A DNA stretch of 64,000 nt from CAKZQX01 sp034436755 (GTDB lineage Bacteria > Chloroflexota > Chloroflexia > Chloroflexales > Chloroflexaceae). Under the pieces are notes generated by a model, which saw only the letters and a list, made by a program, of their open reading frames with translations, did not search any database and was not told where the DNA came from. Below are positions 23,794-32,230 of this stretch, in pieces. A program made the translations under genes and the position numbers. The stretch is from positions 1 to 64,000 of the forward strand of contig DAOTVB010000248.1 in assembly GCA_034436755.1 (NCBI GenBank). The letters run 5' to 3'. Every line of letters begins with the position of its first letter. Position 1 is the first letter of the stretch.

Positions 23794-24912
23794 ATGACAA
23801 CATCAGATGTTCGCAACAGGATTCAAGCAGCCATGCGTGCGGCTTTCCCCGACTTTGAGCAGCGCGTGGCTCGCTATTACGCAATGCAGGAATACCATCT
23901 CGGCTGGCGTGATGCTAATCTGCAGACCGCCATGTCTGACCCTGGGAAACTGCTCCGGCCACAACTGGTGCTCCTGGCCTGCCGCGCTGTCGGTGGGGAC
24001 GCGGCCCATGCCTTGCCGCTGGCAGCGGCGATCCAGTTGATCCATGACTTTACGTTGATCCACGACGATATTCAGGATCAGAGTGATACTCGTCGGGGGC
24101 GGCCCACGGTCTGGACGTTGTGGGGGTTGGCCCATGGAATAAACGTAGGTGATGGAATGTTTGCCATTGCTCATCAGTCGCTTTATGGTCTGAGTGATGC
24201 GAATCTGCCCGCCTCCGTGCTGCTGGATATTTTCCGGCGGTTCGAGGATATGAATCTCCGGATCTGTGAGGGCCAGTTCCTGGATATGAGTTTTGAAGGC
24301 GACCTGACGATCACTGCCGACGATTACCTGGGGATGATCCGGCGGAAGACGGCGGCGCTGCTGGCGGGGGCGGCCAGTCTGGGGGCGCTGGTCGGTGGCG
24401 CTGACAGCGAGAGTGTTGATGCAATGTTTGCCTTTGGTGAAAGCCTGGGGGTCGCATTTCAGATCCAGGATGATGTCCTGGGCATCTGGGGCGACCCGGA
24501 AGTGACCGGCAAGCCCCAGGCGGCAGACCTGTACCGCCGCAAGGTCAGCCTGCCGATTGTCCACGCCCTTAACCAGGCGCAGGGCGATACCACGCTGGTC
24601 AGTATGCAGGTCGGATACATGGGCGAGAAAACGGGAGGATTGGAGCGTGTGATGCTTAATGCCGCCGGCAACCTGGATGATCTGAAGCAGATCTATCAGC
24701 ATGAGGAAGTGAGCGACGAGCATGTCGTCCGATTGCTGGCGATCCTGGAGGCGGCCGGGTCACGCCAGTATTGCGACGATGTTGCGTCCCAGTACCACAA
24801 GCAGGCCATGGAAGCCCTGGATCGTGTGAAGCCTGGCGATAACCCGGATGCCGTGCAGTCGCTAGATCAGTTGCGGGCAATCGTTGGGAAGCTGTTGGGG
24901 CGGAAGACATAG
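23794..24912 (+). CDS. Polyprenyl (geranylgeranyl-type) diphosphate synthase
   Basis: A 372-residue all-alpha prenyltransferase that condenses isopentenyl diphosphate with allylic diphosphates. The first aspartate-rich motif is DDIQD (residues 91-95, within LIHDDIQDQSDTRRGRPTVW) and the second is DDVLG (226 onward, FQIQDDVLGIWGD). GKLLRPQLVLLA matches the conserved GGKRLRP region. Chain length cannot be read with confidence. Products could feed carotenoid, quinone or bacteriochlorophyll tails. No clear ribosome binding site precedes the ATG. A glycosyltransferase gene follows 12 bases after the stop, so the two are probably cotranscribed. Confidence 0.9.
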   Translation: MTTSDVRNRIQAAMRAAFPDFEQRVARYYAMQEYHLGWRDANLQTAMSDPGKLLRPQLVLLACRAVGGDAAHALPLAAAIQLIHDFTLIHDDIQDQSDTRRGRPTVWTLWGLAHGINVGDGMFAIAHQSLYGLSDANLPASVLLDIFRRFEDMNLRICEGQFLDMSFEGDLTITADDYLGMIRRKTAALLAGAASLGALVGGADSESVDAMFAFGESLGVAFQIQDDVLGIWGDPEVTGKPQAADLYRRKVSLPIVHALNQAQGDTTLVSMQVGYMGEKTGGLERVMLNAAGNLDDLKQIYQHEEVSDEHVVRLLAILEAAGSRQYCDDVASQYHKQAMEALDRVKPGDNPDAVQSLDQLRAIVGKLLGRKT

Positions 24913-24924
24913 GATTGCGCGAAC

Positions 24925-26142
24925 GTGCATCGCGGCATATGTGTGGCCCTGCTCAGTGCCGAGTATCCACCGCAACCCGGTGGTGTCGGCGATTATACCT
25001 GGTGCCTGGCTCAAGCCGTAACCCGGCGTGGTCACACGGTGGTGATTATCACCATTCGGGACGGGCAACTGTTGCTGCTGCCGGCCGGGAGCCACGCTCC
25101 GCAGTGGTTGGATCGCCGTAGACTGTCCGGTTGGGACTGGCGCTGCTGGCGTGCGGCGATAACCGCGCTCGATAGTGTACGGCCGGATCTGCTGCATATT
25201 CAGTATCAGACGGGTGCTTATGGCATGCATCCCGCGGTTAACCTGCTGCCCTGGCGGCTGCGGGGTCTGTCGGGTCGTCCGCGCGTGGTTGTGACATTTC
25301 ACGACCTGCTGGAACCATACCTGTTCCCCAAAGCCGGCCCCCTGCGGCGGTATGTTACCGGGCGACTGGCGCGCGATGCCGATAGGGTTATCGTGACCAA
25401 CGCTGAAGATGCTGCAAACATACTTCGGTATCAGTCGCAGCGCCGGCCTCTCTCCGTCACCACTATTCCAATCGGCTCAAATATTCCGGTTGCGCCGCCA
25501 TCTGACTACGACCGTGCTGCCTGGCGCGCCGCCCTGGGAGTTGGTCCGCACGACTTTCTCATCGCCTATTTTGGTTTGCTGTCGCCCAGCAAAGGGGTGG
25601 ACCGGCTGATCGAGGCCATCGCCGACCGGAGCGCGGGTTCGCGCTGGTCCGTGCCGCCCCGGCTGCTGCTCATCGGTGGGGGCGCAACTGCGCCGCAGGA
25701 CCGGGCCTATGCTGCCGGGGTGCAGGCACAGATCATGCGCCTGGGAGTGGACCATCAGGTCATCCGGACCGGGCAGGTTGATGCGGCAACGGTATCGGCT
25801 CATCTGCTGGCCGCCGACTGTGTGGCCCTGCCGTTCCAGGATGGTGCGTCATTTCGGCGTGGTAGCCTGCTGGCCGCGTTGAGCCATGGGGCGACCGTTA
25901 TTACCACGACGCCCACCGCGTCGGCGTCCGCTGCTCCGGTACGCCTGATCCATGGCGAGCATGTTTACCTGGTTCCCCCGAACGATAGCGTGGCCCTGGC
26001 AGCCGCACTGCAGCACCTGGCGCACGATGAGGCCACCCGGATCCGTCTGGGCCAGGCCGCCGGCAAACTGGCAGAGCAGTTTACCTGGGACGCCATTGCG
26101 CTTCAGCACGAGCAGGTCTACGCCTGCCTCCGCCAGCTTTAG
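24925..26142 (+). CDS. GT4-family glycosyltransferase
   Basis: A 405-residue GT-B fold enzyme. The N-terminal acceptor domain starts ALLSAEYPPQPGGVGDYT, and the C-terminal nucleotide-sugar domain has YFGLLSPSKGVDRLIEA, LLLIGGG and VALPFQDGASFRRGSLLAAL. In the last segment the usual E-x7-E is altered: the first glutamate position reads as part of QDGASFRRGS. The start is GTG, 12 bases after the polyprenyl synthase stop. It may glycosylate a lipid or polysaccharide, but acceptor and donor are unknown. Confidence 0.85.
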   Translation: MHRGICVALLSAEYPPQPGGVGDYTWCLAQAVTRRGHTVVIITIRDGQLLLLPAGSHAPQWLDRRRLSGWDWRCWRAAITALDSVRPDLLHIQYQTGAYGMHPAVNLLPWRLRGLSGRPRVVVTFHDLLEPYLFPKAGPLRRYVTGRLARDADRVIVTNAEDAANILRYQSQRRPLSVTTIPIGSNIPVAPPSDYDRAAWRAALGVGPHDFLIAYFGLLSPSKGVDRLIEAIADRSAGSRWSVPPRLLLIGGGATAPQDRAYAAGVQAQIMRLGVDHQVIRTGQVDAATVSAHLLAADCVALPFQDGASFRRGSLLAALSHGATVITTTPTASASAAPVRLIHGEHVYLVPPNDSVALAAALQHLAHDEATRIRLGQAAGKLAEQFTWDAIALQHEQVYACLRQL

Positions 26143-26179
26143 GGGGGGCCGTTACCGTCGCTCGGAAGTATCCCCCGCT

Positions 26180-26305
26180 GATACCAATGTGCCGTCAAAC
26201 CAGCAATCAGTCGGAATGGGCGCAACGGGCGCAGCGGCGGCACGATCCCGTTTGTCATCTCTGCGTCCTCGGTGTTCTCTGTGGCTATGACAACAAATCA
26301 GTATG
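26180..26305 (+). repeat. Element D copy 1 (direct 125-bp intergenic repeat)
   Basis: This segment, from ATACCA through CAGCAATCAG, GGAATGGGCGCAACGGGC, CATCTCTGCGTCCTCGGTG and TATGACAACAAATCAGTAT, recurs in the same orientation at 47826-47950 with a few substitutions and small indels. It has no coding frame. The words TCTGCGTCCTCGGTGTTCT also occur partly at 43580-43605. Confidence 0.8.
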
Positions 26306-26375
26306 AGCAATCGGCGCTACCCGGCGGGGTGTGGTGCCGACAGGGGGCTTTACCTGACAATATGTTAAAAATTTG

Positions 26376-26404
26376 TTGCGACGTACTCACGGACTCGTTA
26401 TAAT
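26376..26404 (+). promoter_or_regulatory. Near-consensus promoter far upstream of the histidine kinase
   Basis: TTGCGA and TATAAT are separated by 17 bases. The next convincing start codon is 430 bases downstream. The interval 26405-26831 holds no gene I can support, so the promoter either makes a long leader or a small RNA. Confidence 0.55.
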
Positions 26405-26831
26405 AACCCCGGACGGGTATGGACAATACGTTCCCATGCATCGACGAATTTCAACTGATCTGTCGTTCATGCAGGTAGCGTGCTTTTGCTTCTCCCTGGA
26501 TACCGTATAGTGTGTGCGCCTGATCTGGAACAGCGTGGATCAGCAATCCGTGCAGCGTTGCATGGTGTCTTACGATGACCAGCGTATTGCCGGGCATAAT
26601 GTCCGCCGGCACGTCGGCAAACCTGGTACACTGGAGCATACGTATGCCCGGGTCTTATGTTATTCTGAACGGAGTTGCAGCGGAGGATCGAAATTGGCGA
26701 TTCTTCTATCACCACACTGATCTGGATGTCAATGGCTCTACTCCGTTTAGCAGACCATAACGTTTTGTCCGCCGCTCTATCCTGGTTACGCCGGGTTGTC
26801 AACCCAACGCTGACCAGATGTGTATCAACCT

Positions 26832-29027
26832 ATGAACAGTTCTGCTACAATGAACATTTCTGAGTCTTCAGTTGTCGATATCCGTACGGGGGCATTGCTG
26901 CGAATTACCTCGGCAATCGAAACGGCGACCACACTTGACGAGTTGCTGCTATTGTCGCTGAATGAGTTTGTCCAACTGCTCAATGTTCCCCTGGGCGGGA
27001 TTGCCCTGCTCAACGATGATGGCACCCGCCTGCAACCGGCGAGTGTCTATCCACCCCGGGTAACGCTGCCACCAGATATTCTGATTTCAGAGATGCGCTA
27101 CCTGCCGCACGTCATTCATGACCGCCGGTCGGCCCAGATCTATGATCTGGAGGTTGAAGCCGGTTCGCCCGAAATTCACCACTGGCTCAATGATGTCAAT
27201 GTGCGTTCGGTGCTGATGATGCCGCTGGTTGCCCAGGATCAGGTAGCGGGTGTGCTGGCGCTGGCGACCACGGTGACGCCACGGCACTTTGGTGATAGTG
27301 AGATAGCCCTGGCCCGCGTGATGGCCGGGCAACTCGCCGCCGCAATCGTCTCGTTTCGTCTGACGGAAGCGGCGCAGCGGCGTACGTTCGAACTGGCAAC
27401 GATGAACGAGATTGCCGCAGCCGTTACCTCCTCGCTCGACCCCCGCGAGATCTATCATCTGGTGGTGCGGCAGATCAACGAGTATTTCTGTGTGGATGCC
27501 GGCTCGCTGCTGATGCGTGATGATGAAACCGATGAGCTTGAGTTTGTCATGACGCTGGAGGCCGGCGAAGAAAAGCTGGCCGGCGTGCGTGTACCACCTG
27601 GTCAGGGTGTGGCCGGCCATGTTGCTGATACGCAACGGCACGCCATTGTGCTGGATGTCCAGAATGATCCCCGCTTTTATCGCAAGGTCAGCGAAGATGT
27701 AGGCTACATAACCCGCTCCATTCTGTGTGTGCCGATGGTGGTCAAGGGGCGCACCATTGGTGTGATCGAACTGTTAAACAAGCGGAATGGCGACTTCACA
27801 GAAGAAGATGCCGAGCGTTTAATCCGCATGGCGGCGACGATTGGTGTTGCCCTGGAGAACGCCCGGCTCTTCCAGCAGGTGACCGATGGTCGGGATCGCC
27901 TGGAAGCTATTCTGAACTCAACGACCGATGGTATTCTGATGGCCGATATCTATGGCACGGTTGTGACGGCCAATCCAATGGCCGTTCATCTGCTCCAGAT
28001 GCGCAAGGAAGCCATTATCGGGCAGCAGTTGGCCGAACTGCTGACACAACTACGCACCCGTGCGCTGAACATCAGCGTGCCGTCGTGGCTCAATGGCGAT
28101 ACTCAAACTTCCGATGTGGTCGAGTTGGAGTTTGGTGGAGCGCAGCACCGCTTTATTCGCCACCTCGCGCTGCCGGTGCGCGATACACGCGGGGTTGAAA
28201 TCGGGCAACTGGCGTTATTCCATGATGTCTCGAAGGAGCGTGAACTGGCGCAACTGCGTGACGACTACACCGGCATGCTCGTGCATGACCTGCGCGCGCC
28301 GCTGACCTCAATTATGAATGGTATCATGATGGTCAAGCGCGGTCTGGGTGGGCCCGTAACCGACCAGCAGCAGGAACTGCTGGCGATTGCGCACCAGGGC
28401 AGCCAGACAATGCTGGAGATGGTCAATACTCTACTCGACATCTCCCGGCTGGAGCAGGGGCGTCCAACTCTCAATCCGGAGCCGTTGTCGCCCTATGCCC
28501 TGGTCGATGAAACACTTGATCGGTTGCGGCCCTCGGCGGAGGGGCAGAATGTTGGTCTGCAGCAGCAACTGCCCGTTGGTCTGCCGCTCCTCGAAGCTGA
28601 CCGGGAGAAACTTATTCGGGTGCTTCAGAATCTGCTGGATAATGCGATCAAGTTTTCGCCGTCCGGGGGTGAGATCACCCTGGGCGCGGTGCATGTGCAG
28701 ACGGATGGTGATGGTGCGCCTACGGTTCAGTCACGCGGCGTAACAGTGCCGATTACCCCGCCGCTGCTGGCGGAAGGCGAGTGGCTGCTGCTCTGGGTGC
28801 GCGATCAGGGGCCGGGTATTCCGGCACAGTATCACGAACGTATCTTTGAGAAGTTTGGACAGGTGCGTGGGCGGAAAGTGCGTGGCACGGGCCTTGGATT
28901 GACTTTTTGTAAGCTTGCCGTTGAGGCACACGGGGGGCAGATCTGGCTCGAAAGTGCCGAAGGTAAGGGGAGCACGTTTGCTCTGGCGCTACCGCTGAAT
29001 AACTATCAAGAGCAATTCGAGGCATAA
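26832..29027 (+). CDS. Soluble GAF-GAF-PAS sensor histidine kinase
   Basis: A 731-residue cytoplasmic kinase without membrane helices. Domains in order: GAF (about 15-165), GAF (about 182-345), PAS (about 356-465), HisKA with His485 in MLVHDLRAPLTSI, and the ATPase with N-box LLDNAIKFSPSGG, G1 DQGPGIP and G2 GTGLGLT. It should sense an intracellular small molecule or redox/light cue and phosphorylate a response regulator, but none is adjacent. GTG at 26820 is an alternative start four codons upstream; neither start has a clear ribosome binding site. The next gene is a second, membrane-bound kinase. Confidence 0.9.
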   Translation: MNSSATMNISESSVVDIRTGALLRITSAIETATTLDELLLLSLNEFVQLLNVPLGGIALLNDDGTRLQPASVYPPRVTLPPDILISEMRYLPHVIHDRRSAQIYDLEVEAGSPEIHHWLNDVNVRSVLMMPLVAQDQVAGVLALATTVTPRHFGDSEIALARVMAGQLAAAIVSFRLTEAAQRRTFELATMNEIAAAVTSSLDPREIYHLVVRQINEYFCVDAGSLLMRDDETDELEFVMTLEAGEEKLAGVRVPPGQGVAGHVADTQRHAIVLDVQNDPRFYRKVSEDVGYITRSILCVPMVVKGRTIGVIELLNKRNGDFTEEDAERLIRMAATIGVALENARLFQQVTDGRDRLEAILNSTTDGILMADIYGTVVTANPMAVHLLQMRKEAIIGQQLAELLTQLRTRALNISVPSWLNGDTQTSDVVELEFGGAQHRFIRHLALPVRDTRGVEIGQLALFHDVSKERELAQLRDDYTGMLVHDLRAPLTSIMNGIMMVKRGLGGPVTDQQQELLAIAHQGSQTMLEMVNTLLDISRLEQGRPTLNPEPLSPYALVDETLDRLRPSAEGQNVGLQQQLPVGLPLLEADREKLIRVLQNLLDNAIKFSPSGGEITLGAVHVQTDGDGAPTVQSRGVTVPITPPLLAEGEWLLLWVRDQGPGIPAQYHERIFEKFGQVRGRKVRGTGLGLTFCKLAVEAHGGQIWLESAEGKGSTFALALPLNNYQEQFEA

Positions 29028-29122
29028 GACCCCCTTTTTCCTGTCGAATGATTGGCGGCTATTGTGCGTGTTTATGAAAAAGATTTCATATACTAATTGT
29101 AATCAAATCTTCAACCATTCAC

Positions 29123-29150
29123 TTGATTCGTCCTTCATGTGTAATATAAT
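29123..29150 (+). promoter_or_regulatory. Promoter of the membrane histidine kinase
   Basis: TTGATT and TATAAT with a 16-base spacer lie in an AT-rich gap about 220 bases before the chosen start. The rest of 29028-29371 shows no gene. Confidence 0.6.
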
Positions 29151-29371
29151 GAGTGCAGGCAGAAATCCGTCTACGACATTGTGTAAAGAGATTCGACCAC
29201 CGGAGTACCTGCTGCGTGGTGTGGCTGACCCGGCACCCATGTACGAAACGTTATAGGATGATTGTGTGACGTTCGTGCTGGTATGTTTACAGCGGACGAG
29301 AGGATTATGTGTTTTTCCGGCGTTCCGCTCTCGTTGTCAAATATGCCTTTCACATGGAAGCAGGATTATCG

Positions 29372-32230
29372 ATGCGGCAACTGCTTCGGATATATCACTC
29401 ACAGATTAAATATAAAATCATCCTGCCCTACCTCTTACTGATGATTCTGGTCATGCTGGTCGGGGCGGGTATTGCGATCTTCCTGGTAGCTGGTTCGCTG
29501 CAAGAGCGCTTCAGCAACCAGTTGGGGCAGGTTGGGCGCAGCTTTGCCGACGGTCTGGCGCGGCAGGAGCAAAATAATCTCGACTTCCTCTATGTTGTCG
29601 CCTTTGCCCAGGAAAATCCCGAAATTGATGCTCCCGCCGTGGCGGAAGCACTGCAGGCCGAAAACGAAGCGGGCCTGGAACAGGCGCTCATGCCCTTCTT
29701 TCGCACCGGTACCCTCCGGGATAATATTTACAACGTGATGATCGACCGGTTGATTGCCTTTGACCTGGATGGGCAGGGGCTGGTGCATTGGGAGCGGGCC
29801 CAGGGTGAAGAACTGACGGAAGAGGAGCGCCGTGAACCGATTTCCCACGGCAACACCGACCTGTCCCAGCTTGACCCGGTTCAGCGGGTGCTGGCGAATG
29901 ATGCCGATGATTTTGGCGATAAGTACGCCGCGTTGATTACGTTTCAGGAAGCGGACGCTCCCGAGGGCACCTTCCCCGACAATGATTACTACCTCTTCAC
30001 CGTCGTTCCGGTGCATCAGGTTGATGCAGACACCGACGAGCGTGAGTTAGTCGGCGGCTTGCTGATTGCCACTCGCCTGGAAAATCTGCTAACCGCGCTG
30101 GAGCGCCAGAGCCAGTCCGAGGTCAGCGCGATTTATGATACCAGTGGACTGGTGCTCGATAGCACCGTGATTCCAAATGCGGGTCTGCATATCCTGGATA
30201 TGGGCGAAACCATCCCGCAGCAGTTGATTGATCAATTTGAGACAGCGGAGGAGTATGCGCGCTGCTTCGATGAAACGCAAACCTCCCTGGGATGGTTGCC
30301 GGGTCGGACGGACCAACTGGCCTGTTCCGTTCTGGACGAAGTAAACTTCAACGAGCGGGGCTTCCAGTTTCTCTATGCGCCGCTCATTGTGCGGGATACA
30401 CAGGTCGGGTATTTCTCGATTGGCCTGTCGGAGGATTATATCACCGCGCCCTGGGCTGAAAGTCGGAATGCCGTTATTCTTACCACGCTGCTGCTGGCGG
30501 TCGGCGCGGTGATCATTGGGTACCAGGTGGCGCACCAGATTACCAATCCGCTCGATGATCTGGTGACAACCGCCCGGGCAGTAACGCATGGACAGCTTGA
30601 GCGCCGAACCAGTGTCACTGAGCATAACGAGTTTGGTACGCTGGCCCAGGCATTTAATCAGATGACCGAGCATCTGCTGCATCTCTACACCACCAGCCGT
30701 GAACTGAATAATGCACTCGAAATTCGGCAGGTGCTTGATGTTGCGGCGGCATCTGCCAGTTCGTTTGTACCGGATACGGACGTGCTGGCCCTCTTGCGCG
30801 AGGAGGATACCTGGTTCTACCATACACGCAGCGCGGCAGCAGAACCGCTCCAGCAGTTGCATCAGCAGCAGTTCCCGGCCAGTCCGGTCCTCGTACGTAA
30901 ATTGGAGCAGCAGAACAGCATCCGGATACTGCACACCGATACAGCGGACATCGAAGAGCAGCCGCTGGTGGAGGAACTTCATCGCGTAACAGCGCTGAAC
31001 ACACTGCTGATTGCGCCACTGCTGTTGCACGACCGTCAGACAGGAGTGCTTATCCTGGGGCATGCCGATGTCCAGGCGTTTGGTGAAGCGGAAGAACAGG
31101 TACTGGCGGCGGTTGCCAATATGAGCGTTACCGTCTTGCAGAACGCGATTCTCTATATGCGGGTGCAGAAGGATGCAACGGAGCGGCATGCTATTCTGAC
31201 TTCAATCGGTGATGGCGTGATCGTCTGTGATACCGAGGGGACGATTATGCTGGCAAACCCCATCGCCGAGCAGTTACTGGAGCTAAAAAACTGGCGTGCT
31301 CACCGCCGCAACTTTGCTGATCTGTCGCTTGAGCCGGTGGCCCAGGCCCGGGATATCTTTGGGCAGGCTTCGTCGAATCCCCACTATCGCATTGGCGACC
31401 GGGTTGTCAGCCGTACCAATGCCCCGGTAATTGCCGACCAGGGGCATGTGCTGGGTGAAGTTATTGTCCTGCACGATATTACTGCCGAGGTTGCGGTTGA
31501 TCAGGCGAAAACCGATTTTATTGCAACCATCTCCCATGAACTGCGCACACCGCTGACTGTTATTCGCGGCTATATTGATCTGTTGATGCGCGGAACGGGG
31601 GGCGAACTCTCGGCGGATCAGGTGGAACTGCTGGATAGTGTGCGCTCTCGCGCAACCGATATGACCACGCTGGTCAACAATGTCATTATGATTGCGAATA
31701 TCGAGTCCGGAACATTGTCTACCGAAATCCAGCCCCAAGATCCGCTGATGGTACTGGAAATGGCCCTGACTCCGCTACGATCGAGATTTGAGTCAAAGGG
31801 GCTGGAACTTCAGATCACAGATACCGCCACCGATGTTCCCCAGGTACTGGCGGATCGGGAACAACTCAAGGTTATGTTTACCCAACTGCTGGATAATGCG
31901 CTACGGTATACAGCCAGTGGGAGTGTCACCATCAAACCCTATCTGCAGAACAATATGGTTCGGATTGATTTTATCGATACTGGTCCCGGGATTGACCCGG
32001 ATATCCAGCGGCGTTTGTTTAACCGCTTCCAGCGAGTTGAGGGGAATAACTCGGCGCAGCGTGGTGGCGGTCTTGGTCTGGCGATCACCCGGCAACTGGT
32101 GGAACGTCAGGGTGGTCGGGTCTGGGTGGAGAGTACGCCAGGACAGGGTAGTACGTTTAGTATAGCACTTCCTCAAGCCGATGAACAATCACTTGCCGTC
32201 GCCCAACAAGAAACAGCCGCAGCGTCGTGA
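29372..32230 (+). CDS. Membrane sensor histidine kinase (extracellular sensor-HAMP-GAF-PAS-HisKA)
   Basis: A 952-residue kinase. Membrane helix 1 (about 15-40, YLLLMILVMLVGAGIAIFLV) and helix 2 (about 365-387, VILTTLLLAVGAVIIGY) enclose an extracytoplasmic region of about 320 residues, probably a double-Cache-type sensor. Then come HAMP (about 388-440), GAF (about 440-590), PAS (about 603-700), HisKA with His722 in TISHELRTPLTVI, and ATPase boxes LLDNALRYTASG, DTGPGI and GGGLGLA. AGGA lies six bases before the ATG at 29372, so longer in-frame starts (29309, 29354) are set aside. Its last 50 bases overlap the start of the Calx-beta protein gene, implying translational coupling. Confidence 0.9.
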   Translation: MRQLLRIYHSQIKYKIILPYLLLMILVMLVGAGIAIFLVAGSLQERFSNQLGQVGRSFADGLARQEQNNLDFLYVVAFAQENPEIDAPAVAEALQAENEAGLEQALMPFFRTGTLRDNIYNVMIDRLIAFDLDGQGLVHWERAQGEELTEEERREPISHGNTDLSQLDPVQRVLANDADDFGDKYAALITFQEADAPEGTFPDNDYYLFTVVPVHQVDADTDERELVGGLLIATRLENLLTALERQSQSEVSAIYDTSGLVLDSTVIPNAGLHILDMGETIPQQLIDQFETAEEYARCFDETQTSLGWLPGRTDQLACSVLDEVNFNERGFQFLYAPLIVRDTQVGYFSIGLSEDYITAPWAESRNAVILTTLLLAVGAVIIGYQVAHQITNPLDDLVTTARAVTHGQLERRTSVTEHNEFGTLAQAFNQMTEHLLHLYTTSRELNNALEIRQVLDVAAASASSFVPDTDVLALLREEDTWFYHTRSAAAEPLQQLHQQQFPASPVLVRKLEQQNSIRILHTDTADIEEQPLVEELHRVTALNTLLIAPLLLHDRQTGVLILGHADVQAFGEAEEQVLAAVANMSVTVLQNAILYMRVQKDATERHAILTSIGDGVIVCDTEGTIMLANPIAEQLLELKNWRAHRRNFADLSLEPVAQARDIFGQASSNPHYRIGDRVVSRTNAPVIADQGHVLGEVIVLHDITAEVAVDQAKTDFIATISHELRTPLTVIRGYIDLLMRGTGGELSADQVELLDSVRSRATDMTTLVNNVIMIANIESGTLSTEIQPQDPLMVLEMALTPLRSRFESKGLELQITDTATDVPQVLADREQLKVMFTQLLDNALRYTASGSVTIKPYLQNNMVRIDFIDTGPGIDPDIQRRLFNRFQRVEGNNSAQRGGGLGLAITRQLVERQGGRVWVESTPGQGSTFSIALPQADEQSLAVAQQETAAAS

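Noticed and set aside
23794..26142. Carotenoid or bacteriochlorophyll gene cluster
   Set aside because: Only a polyprenyl synthase and a glycosyltransferase are present, with no desaturase, cyclase or tetrapyrrole genes. Phototrophy cannot be claimed from this window.
26514..26720. 68-codon frame upstream of the soluble histidine kinase
   Set aside because: It has no ribosome binding site, atypical composition, overlapping frames of similar quality, and no recognisable similarity.
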